A stretch of DNA of 11,511 bases from Propionibacteriaceae bacterium (GTDB taxonomy: Bacteria > Actinomycetota > Actinomycetes > Propionibacteriales > Propionibacteriaceae): positions 1 to 11,511 of the forward strand of contig JAGXHS010000046.1 of the NCBI GenBank assembly GCA_024636075.1. The letters are read 5' to 3'. A program made the position numbers and the translations under genes. Below are positions 6,581 through 11,511 of the stretch, piece after piece; positions within the stretch are counted from its first letter, which is position 1; each line of letters opens with the position of its first letter. The notes beneath the pieces were generated by a model, which saw nothing but the letters and a program-made list of their open reading frames with translations, did not search any database and was not told the DNA's origin.

Positions 6581-7484
6581 GTGAGTCGATTCGCCGTGTT
6601 GTCGGATGCCGAGTGGGACCGGATCGGGGAGTTTATGCCGCGGGCCGGTGGGAAGGGTGGTCGGCCGTTTGCTGATCACCGGACCACGGTGGAGGGGATC
6701 ATCTACCGGTACCGGACCGGGATCCCGTGGCGGGACCTGCCGCGTGAGGTGTACGGACCGTGGCAGACCGTGTGGAAGCGGCACGCCCGGTTCACCGAGG
6801 ACGGCACGTGGGACCGGATCTGGATCGCGCTGATGGCCGAGGCCGACGCGGCCGGGGAGATCGATTGGGACGTGGCGGTGGACGCCACGATCAACCGGGC
6901 CCACCAGCACGCGACGAACACCCGCCGCCCCGAGCAGGACACAGGGGGCAGCAGCGAACTACAAGAATTTGGCCGGCTGGGACGGTGAACCCCCTGGTCA
7001 CGGCATCGGCCGCTCCCGTGGCGGGTTGACCAGCAAGGTCCACCACGCCGTCGACGGACGCGGGCGTCCGCTGGCTGCGGTCGTGACCGCCGGGCAGTTC
7101 CACGACGGCCAACAACTCGAGGTGGTGCTTGCTGACCTGTGGGTGCCCCGGCCCGCTGGTGGGCGCCCCCGCACCACCCCGGACGCCCTCATGGGCGACA
7201 AGGCGTACTCGTCGAAGGCGATCCGCGCCACGCTCCGCAGCCGGGGCATCCAGGCGGTGATCCCCGAGCGGGACGACCAAAAGGCCAACCGGAAACGCCG
7301 GGGGGCCGCCGGTGGGCGACCACCCCGGCTGGACACCGACAAGTACAAGAAACGCAACGTTGTCGAACGGTCGTTCAACCTGCTCAAGCAGTGGCGGGCC
7401 CTCGCCACCCGTTACGACAAGCACGCCACCATCTACCGCGCCGCGGTCGTCCTGGCGGCCATCACCGTATGGCTACGCAGTTGA
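6581..7484 (+). CDS. IS5-family DDE transposase in two overlapping frames (orfA/orfB)
   Basis: The first frame runs from GTG 6581 to TGA 6988 (135 residues): an N-terminal DUF4096-type region (FAVLSDAEWDRI, YRTGIPWRDLPREVYGPWQT) and the first catalytic Asp in DVAVDAT (D101). The second frame ends at TGA 7484 and carries GRSRGGLTSK, GDKAY with the second Asp (7197-7199), and NVVERSFNLLKQWR with the catalytic Glu, so the DDE triad is complete. The second frame is +1 relative to the first. The likely slip region is the GGGGG in ACAGGGGGC near 6940, after which it reads NYKNLAGWDGE into the conserved region. Two-frame transposases made by programmed frameshifting are common in this IS group, so this need not be damage. 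An ATG at 6969 could also start the second part alone. Confidence 0.85.
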
Positions 7485-7494
7485 GAGACACGCC
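7480..7494. repeat. IS right inverted repeat
   Basis: GTTGAGAGACACGCC, followed by CTAG (7495-7498). The transposase stop TGA (7482-7484) lies inside this repeat. Confidence 0.9.
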
Positions 7495-7531
7495 CTAGCA
7501 CGCACCATGTGGCGCGAGGTTGGGTCTTTGA

Positions 7532-7543
7532 TAGCCTTGCTCG
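7532..7543 (+). promoter_or_regulatory. Candidate -10 of greA, leaderless spacing
   Basis: TAGCCT (7532-7537) fits TANNNT and lies six bases before the greA ATG, with no Shine-Dalgarno in between. No good -35 is seen. It lies ~35 bp outside the IS right end, so the core of a native promoter appears to have survived the insertion. Confidence 0.4.
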
Positions 7544-8050
7544 ATGGCTGAGAATGCAATTGCGACGATCTGGCTGACCCAGGACGCCTTCGACAAGCTC
7601 GCCCACGAGCTTGCCCACTTGAAGGACGAAAAGCGATCCGAGGTCATCACTCGCATCGCCCGGGCCCGAGAAGAGGGCGACCTCAGCGAGAACGGCGGCT
7701 ATCACGCCGCCCGCGAGGAACAGGGTCAGATGGAGGCCCGGATCCGCCAGCTGGAAGACATGTTGCGTCGCGCCGAGGTCGGAGATCCCAACAACTCCGA
7801 CGAAGTGGCTCCGGGCAGCCGGGTGACGATCGCCTATGACGGCGACGAGGATGACACCGACACGTTCCTGTTGGGATCGCGTGAGGTGCTGGGGCTCGAT
7901 GCCTCCGTGGACACACAGGTCTATTCTCCGCAGTCGCCCTTGGGGACTGCCGTGACCGGTGCCCGCGTCGGTGAGACCGTCGCGTACGAGGCCCCCACCG
8001 GAGCCACCATCAACGTCAAGATCCTGTCGGTGAAGCCGTTCACCGGCTGA
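7544..8050 (+). CDS. greA: Transcription elongation factor GreA
   Basis: Binds RNA polymerase, enters the secondary channel and stimulates cleavage of backtracked RNA, releasing stalled complexes. 168 residues, close to the usual length. The N-terminal coiled coil (~12-80) carries the signature EEGDLSENGGYHAAREEQ with the acidic tip D46 and E49 (equivalent to E. coli D41 and E44). The C-terminal FKBP-like domain (~90-168) includes PGSRVTI and SPLGTAVTGARVGETVAY. ATG 7544 puts the first helix in register. Upstream is the IS element; in related genomes greA lies next to the DUF4307 gene. Its last 11 bases overlap the convergent DUF2089 gene, and a hairpin covers the stop. Confidence 0.97.
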   Translation: MAENAIATIWLTQDAFDKLAHELAHLKDEKRSEVITRIARAREEGDLSENGGYHAAREEQGQMEARIRQLEDMLRRAEVGDPNNSDEVAPGSRVTIAYDGDEDDTDTFLLGSREVLGLDASVDTQVYSPQSPLGTAVTGARVGETVAYEAPTGATINVKILSVKPFTG

Positions 8051-8429
8051 GCAGGCGCTCCGCCTCGGCCGGGTCGAGACGCCCGGCAGCCACGTCAGCC
8101 AGGATCTGATCGGTACTCATTCCCACATCGTCGTTGTCCCCTGCAAGGCCGAGCACGACGAGCAGTTTCGTGAGCCGCAACCGGGCCGTGGGATAACTGA
8201 CTCCGAGGTGTTTCTCGACCTCACGGAGGTTTCCTCGGCTGGCCAGGAACACGTTCAGCACGCCGCGATCCTGCTCATCCAACGCGCAGAACTCGCAGGG
8301 TGCGAAGTCACCAACCAGTTCGGTGCCGCACGCGTGGCAGCCCAGCCGGATGGTGCTCAGCTGATCGCCGCACACCGGGCAGTCGTGAGGTGCGCGATGC
8401 GTGGGCAGATCGTGCCTATTGCCGTTCAC
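8040..8429 (-). CDS. DUF2089 zinc-ribbon / helix-turn-helix protein
   Basis: 129 residues, GTG start. The N-terminal zinc ribbon has CPVC (17-20) and CHAC (31-34); an extra CEFC pair lies at 45-48. A helix-turn-helix follows at ~66-92 (RGNLREVEKHLGVSYPTARL), the DUF2089 hallmark, so it is probably a DNA-binding regulator. The last ~25 residues (ILADVAAGRLDPAEAERLLS) form a short helical motif that also opens the neighbouring DUF4097-like protein. Its GTG overlaps that gene's TGA (GTGA), and GGAGGAG lies four bases upstream, so the two are translationally coupled. DUF2089 genes are often found next to DUF4097/YvlB-type genes linked to the cell envelope. The regulated target is unknown; autoregulation or an envelope signal is an inference. 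Confidence 0.88.
   Translation of the reverse strand: MNGNRHDLPTHRAPHDCPVCGDQLSTIRLGCHACGTELVGDFAPCEFCALDEQDRGVLNVFLASRGNLREVEKHLGVSYPTARLRLTKLLVVLGLAGDNDDVGMSTDQILADVAAGRLDPAEAERLLSR
8043..8072. terminator. GC-rich hairpin at the greA/DUF2089 convergence
   Basis: Outer stem CCGGCTG (8043-8049) with CGGCCGG (8066-8072), seven pairs including one G-U; a three-base bulge AGC; inner stem AGGCG (8053-8057) with CGCCT (8061-8065); loop CTC. It covers the greA TGA and lies within the last codons of DUF2089. No T-run follows on either strand, as is common for actinobacterial terminators. It could end transcription from both sides. Confidence 0.6.
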
Positions 8430-9397
8430 AGGTCTCCTCCGTCGTCGTCGGCTTGGTCGCCACTGTCCGAGTCGTCGTTGCCGTGTCCATCGGCGACCTT
8501 GATTCGCGCCTGCCCCATCACCACACCGACATCCAGCCTGGCGGACCCGTTGCCGATGACGTACTCGTCCACAGCTCCCTCGGGCCAGACGATTCGTCCG
8601 AGCTGCGCCTCACCCCGCACGGTCACATTGGATTCAGCCGCGAGCGAGACGGTGAGTTGTCCCGATTCCACCCGCAGCCGTGAACGCCCGGTGTCGATCG
8701 CACCTTCGATGGTGGCATGGCCCGCCTGCACCAACACGTCGCTGACCTGATGAACACCGTCCAGCTGGGCCGAGCCGGCCGTCACACGGACCTTTCCCAG
8801 CGATGGCATGTCGGAACAGGTCAACCAACCGCCGGTCACCTCGACGTCCAGTTCAAGAGCCGGATTGATTCTGAGCGTCAGAGCCTTTCCCAGTCCGATG
8901 CTGCGCAGGTCGTCCAGGCTTCGTGGCGGCCGGATGAAGCTGAAGCCCTCCAATGACGGACCGATGTCGCCGTCGCTGGTGACCTCGAGGGAGCCGTTGG
9001 TGCGGCGCAACACATGTGGACCCTCCGCAGACAGGGTCGCTACATCGGGATCTGCCGTGATCCGCACCACCCGACCGGTGGCATGCACCATGACCCGCCC
9101 GACGGAGTTGGCCCCACCCGAGGTTCGGGGAGAGCGGCGCGGAGTTTTGGTTCTTGCAGCGGGCGGCGTATCCCTCTCCGCCGCGGAGTCACCGGAAGGA
9201 CCAGAGATCACCTCTCGGGCATGGGGGGAGTACTGGCGGCGATCACCGTCAGCGTCCCCCGACGGTGGATGCTCCAGGTCGGGACTCTGGGTCGAGTCGG
9301 TGCCGTGCTTGGCGGCGGCGATTCGTCGCGCTGCTTCGGCGGCGTCAATCTCTCCTGCCGCCAACAGGTCAAGGACGGCCTTCAGTTTCTCTGACAT
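8426..9397 (-). CDS. DUF4097-like adhesin-fold protein with SHOCT-like N-terminus
   Basis: 323 residues. Residues 1-28 (KLKAVLDLLAAGEIDAAEAA) form the short helical domain seen at the start of YvlB/LiaX-like proteins. Residues ~30-95 are a polar, low-complexity linker rich in Ser, Pro, Arg and Asp. Residues ~96-305 are repeated short beta strands with turn residues (MVHATGRVVRITADPDVATL, VRVTAGSAQLDGVHQVSDVL, LRVESGQLTVSLAAESNVTV), as in the DUF4097 beta-helix family. The tail is acidic (NDDSDSGDQADDD). No signal peptide or membrane helix, so it is likely cytosolic or bound to a partner. It is the first gene of a two-gene unit with DUF2089. Function unknown; related proteins in Firmicutes take part in envelope-stress responses, which I only suggest here. 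Confidence 0.75.
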   Translation of the reverse strand: MSEKLKAVLDLLAAGEIDAAEAARRIAAAKHGTDSTQSPDLEHPPSGDADGDRRQYSPHAREVISGPSGDSAAERDTPPAARTKTPRRSPRTSGGANSVGRVMVHATGRVVRITADPDVATLSAEGPHVLRRTNGSLEVTSDGDIGPSLEGFSFIRPPRSLDDLRSIGLGKALTLRINPALELDVEVTGGWLTCSDMPSLGKVRVTAGSAQLDGVHQVSDVLVQAGHATIEGAIDTGRSRLRVESGQLTVSLAAESNVTVRGEAQLGRIVWPEGAVDEYVIGNGSARLDVGVVMGQARIKVADGHGNDDSDSGDQADDDGGDL

Positions 9398-9432
9398 GCA
9401 TCAAATCTAAACTTGGATTCGCAAAATAGAAA
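9398..9432 (-). promoter_or_regulatory. Candidate leaderless promoter of the DUF4097-DUF2089 unit
   Basis: On the - strand TAGATT (9409-9404) fits the -10 consensus and lies six bases before the ATG at 9397. TTTCTA (9432-9427) is at -35 distance with a 17-base spacer but matches weakly. The stretch is clearly richer in AT than its surroundings and has no Shine-Dalgarno, so a leaderless start fits. Confidence 0.5.
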
Positions 9433-9500
9433 GAGTCAGTTGCCAATATCAGGGTCGGTTCAGGGTGGTATCAGCTCTCGGCGGGACGGGTCACGAGCCG

Positions 9501-10727
9501 TCAGGCAGTCTTCGCCGTTTCACCGACCTGCTCCCCCTGCACTGGGGGGACCCCGAATCCAGGCACTTCGGGCTTCAGCGCCCGAACGAACGCGTTGCCG
9601 AAGGCCAACAGCGGGATCGCGAACAGGCCACCCACGATGCCCCCGATGATGAAGCCGATTGACAAGCCGTAGAGCACCGCGAGCGGATGCACCGAAACGG
9701 CCTTGCCGAGCAGGAATGGCTGCAGCACGTGAGCCTCGATCTCCATCACCAGGGTGAAGATACCAACCATGATCACTGCCTTCAGCCATCCCAGCGTCAC
9801 GAAGATCACAGCAGCCGAGACAACGCCCGCTGTGAGCGCACCGAGCAAGGGGACGAACGCGGTGATGAAGGTCAGTGCGCCGATCGCCAACCACATGCTG
9901 GAACCGAGAGCTGCGGCTCCGATGCCAGCACCAAGCCCGTCCACGAAAGCCACCAATATGGCAGCCCGGACGTAGGCGACCAGCGAGACCCACCCGACGC
10001 CTGCCGCATTTTTGAGTCGTGGCCGCGATTGCCGGGGAATCAGCATGACTGCGGTGTCGCTGATCTTGCGGCCGTCGTACAGGAAGAAGAAAGTGGCGAA
10101 CAGGGCCAGCGCCGCACCAGCGACGAAATACCCCAAACTCCGCCCGGCCTGGCTGGCGTAGCTGGCGATGGTGCTGCTCGAGTTGGTGACCGTCGAGATG
10201 GCTTCGTCGATCCACTTGTCCATCTGGGTGTTGCTGATGTGCAGCGGTCCGTTCGAGATCCAGGTCATCAACTGGTTGAACGACACCGCGGCCTGATTGA
10301 CCAGTTCGGTCCACTGACCGGCGATCTGGGCGCCGACCAGGCTGAAGATTCCCCCCACGATGAACGCCAGCAACAGCAATGAAAGCGCAGCAGCCAGGCC
10401 TCGGGGCAGCCCTCGAGCCGACAACCAATTGGTGCTCGGCCACAGGGCGGCAGTGAGGAGGATGCCGACGAACAACGACACACTCACTTCGGAGAGGTAC
10501 GCGAGCACCCACCCGACAGCGACCACAAGGGCACCCAGGACCAGTACCCGCCACGACCACCCAGCTGCTACCCGCATGCCAGTCGGTATTGCCGAATCGT
10601 CACTCGACGGCGGCGCTGGAGTCGCCACGCCACGGCTGACCCGGCGACTGACGCCGCTGGCGAGCCTGGCAACATCAGCATCGCGGACACGTTTCGACCG
10701 GTAGACACGGGATCGGGGCCAAACCAT
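9501..10727 (-). CDS. AI-2E family (UPF0118/PerM-like) transporter
   Basis: 408-residue polytopic membrane protein. A basic, disordered cytoplasmic N-terminus (~1-55) is followed by TM segments at ~60-95 (VLVLGALVVAVGWVLAYL, VSLFVGILLTAALWP), ~108-132, and after a ~60-residue external loop at ~195-220 (VAGAALALFATFFFLYDGRK). C-terminal helices include AFVDGLGAGIGAAALG, FITAFVPLLGAL and the conserved end HPLAVLYGLSIGFIIGGIVG. This order is typical of the family. Members are variously linked to autoinducer-2 export, Na+/H+ exchange or unknown substrates, so the substrate is open. ATG 10727 has GGAG six bases upstream. Divergent from the MFS gene, with ~106 bp between. The N-terminal basic extension is longer than in many members. 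Confidence 0.92.
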   Translation of the reverse strand: MVWPRSRVYRSKRVRDADVARLASGVSRRVSRGVATPAPPSSDDSAIPTGMRVAAGWSWRVLVLGALVVAVGWVLAYLSEVSVSLFVGILLTAALWPSTNWLSARGLPRGLAAALSLLLLAFIVGGIFSLVGAQIAGQWTELVNQAAVSFNQLMTWISNGPLHISNTQMDKWIDEAISTVTNSSSTIASYASQAGRSLGYFVAGAALALFATFFFLYDGRKISDTAVMLIPRQSRPRLKNAAGVGWVSLVAYVRAAILVAFVDGLGAGIGAAALGSSMWLAIGALTFITAFVPLLGALTAGVVSAAVIFVTLGWLKAVIMVGIFTLVMEIEAHVLQPFLLGKAVSVHPLAVLYGLSIGFIIGGIVGGLFAIPLLAFGNAFVRALKPEVPGFGVPPVQGEQVGETAKTA

Positions 10728-10752
10728 CGTCCTCTCCAGACTCTCGGCAAGG

Positions 10753-10767
10753 GGCGCTACGAGCGCC
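10753..10767. repeat. Inverted repeat GGCGCT-ACG-AGCGCC between divergent genes
   Basis: Perfect 6-bp arms (10753-10758 and 10762-10767) around three bases, in the ~106-bp gap between the AI-2E gene and the MFS gene. It is placed to act as an operator for either promoter or as a leader hairpin of the AI-2E transcript. No known regulator consensus recognised. Confidence 0.4.
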
Positions 10768-10833
10768 GACTGCGATCACAGTAGCGCTGCAGCGGGCACG
10801 CGACAGATGCTCAGGTTGTGTACCTTGCGGAGT

Positions 10834-11511
10834 GTGAGATTCCCGCGACCAATCACCCGGGTACTCCGGTCGCGTTCCGACATGCCACGCGATGTGCTGG
10901 TGCTGTCGGTGATCGCCTTCTTCGTCGCTGTCGGCTTCGGTGTGATGGTGCCAGTGTTGCCGGTGTTCGCGCGGAATTTCGGCGTCACCCAGTTCCTGGT
11001 GGGAGCTGTCATCTCGGCCTTCGCACTCATGCGTCTCGTGACCAGCCCCGGCGTCAGCTGGTTGAACCAACGGATTGGCGAGCGAACCGTACTGGGCGTC
11101 GGGATGTTCATCGTGGCGGCTTCAAGCGCCGCCGCCGGCCTGGCCACGTCGTACTGGCAGCTGTTGTTGATGCGGGGGCTGGGTGGAATCGGATCGGCCA
11201 TGTTCACTGTGGCTGCCATGAGTCTGTTGCTGCGGGCGGTGGGCCCGGGGCAACGTGGCCGGGCCAGTGCGCTGTATTCGAGTGGGTTTCTGATCGGTGG
11301 CATGGCCGGACCTGCCATCGGAGGACTCTTCGCCTCGATCTCCCTCACTGCTCCGTTCTTCTTCTACGCGGGCACGCTGCTGGTGGCGGGGATCGTCGGG
11401 CTGACGATGCTGAGCGGCAAGCCGGCCGCCGTCGTCCAGACGGCCGCCCAACCACCGGCCAGGCTGCGCTCGGCGATCAGCGACCGCCGCTACCAGGCAG
11501 CACTGTGGACC
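10834..11511 (+). CDS. MFS transporter, 5' part only (window ends inside the gene)
   Basis: 226 codons to the window end with no stop, about half of a usual 400-residue MFS carrier. A short basic N-terminus (RFPRPITRVLRSRSDMPRD) precedes helices including VLVLSVIAFFVAVGFGVMVP, then VISAFALMRLVTSPGVSWL, a loop with NQRIGERTVLGVG (the motif A position), LLLMRGLGGIGSAMFTVAAM, and GRASALYSSGFLIGGMAGPA, which resembles the motif C/antiporter helix of drug-efflux members. It is likely a drug:proton antiporter, but the substrate cannot be read from sequence. GTG 10834 is the chosen start: TACCTT lies seven bases before it, compatible with leaderless expression. ATG 10882 (no Shine-Dalgarno) is the alternative and would still precede the first helix. 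Confidence 0.88.
   Translation, partial: MRFPRPITRVLRSRSDMPRDVLVLSVIAFFVAVGFGVMVPVLPVFARNFGVTQFLVGAVISAFALMRLVTSPGVSWLNQRIGERTVLGVGMFIVAASSAAAGLATSYWQLLLMRGLGGIGSAMFTVAAMSLLLRAVGPGQRGRASALYSSGFLIGGMAGPAIGGLFASISLTAPFFFYAGTLLVAGIVGLTMLSGKPAAVVQTAAQPPARLRSAISDRRYQAALWT

Larger units (their letters stand above)
6535..7494 (+). mobile_element. IS5-family insertion sequence (IS427-like group), 960 bp
   Basis: Complete element. The left end GGCGTGTCTCCCAAC (6535-6549) and the reverse complement of the right end (7480-7494), GGCGTGTCTCTCAAC, match at 14 of 15 positions. CTAG occurs directly outside both ends (6531-6534 and 7495-7498), consistent with a target duplication of CTAG or of its central TA, as is usual in this IS group. 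Because CTAG is palindromic it cannot be told from an extension of the inverted repeats without an empty site. It carries one transposase in two frames, oriented with the host genes. It sits between DUF4307 and greA, neighbours that are adjacent in related genomes. Confidence 0.93.

Noticed and set aside
9687..10382. 231-codon + strand frame opposite the AI-2E gene
   Set aside because: Antisense shadow of a clear membrane protein; His/Gln/Asp-rich composition with no domain.
10776..11348. 190-codon - strand frame opposite the MFS gene
   Set aside because: Antisense shadow; the + strand has a well-patterned transporter.
1..11511. CRISPR array, tRNA or rRNA
   Set aside because: No regularly spaced repeats, cloverleaf or rRNA-like sequence seen on reading; the only tandem repeat has two copies.

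Overview
The window is GC-rich actinobacterial DNA. The best taxonomic marker is a mycothiol S-conjugate amidase (mca), because mycothiol is made only by Actinobacteria. Around it lies a block whose order matches the Mycobacterium tuberculosis neighbourhood Rv1080c-Rv1084: greA, a DUF4307 protein, mca, a small membrane protein and a DUF255/YyaL-type thioredoxin-domain gene. I cannot name the genus; a Propionibacteriaceae-like or related actinobacterium would fit.

Bases 1 to about 4720 are an accessory, defence-like island on the + strand. It holds (a) a regulator/antitoxin with a restriction-endonuclease-like N-terminal domain and a winged helix, of the kind paired with nucleotidyltransferase toxins (AbiEi-like), preceded by a 13-bp inverted repeat that looks like its operator; (b) the partner nucleotidyltransferase toxin (AbiEii-like), broken by a +1 frameshift and an apparent internal deletion; (c) a 780-residue archaeo-eukaryotic primase (TOTE type) fused to a superfamily 2 helicase; and (d) about 250 bp of non-coding DNA with dyads and a tandem repeat. 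The island ends abruptly inside the YyaL/DUF255 gene, of which only the first ~54 codons survive, so this is a visible junction between foreign DNA and conserved chromosome.

Bases 4720-8050 are the conserved block. On the - strand are mca, a 49-residue membrane protein and the yyaL remnant. Divergently, on the + strand, are DUF4307 and greA. An IS5-family element (960 bp, 15-bp inverted repeats, CTAG on both sides) sits exactly at the DUF4307 stop codon and separates it from greA. The TAG stop is regenerated by the CTAG, so the protein is unchanged, but greA now lies about 50 bp from the IS end.

Bases 8040-11511 are core-like genes. A DUF2089 zinc-ribbon/HTH protein and a DUF4097-like protein form a translationally coupled pair converging on greA, and a strong hairpin sits on the greA stop. 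Upstream are an AI-2E family (UPF0118) membrane protein and a divergent MFS transporter cut by the window end.

The most interesting parts are the island (operator, intact antitoxin with a broken toxin, primase-helicase), its junction in yyaL, and the seamless IS insertion at a stop codon.
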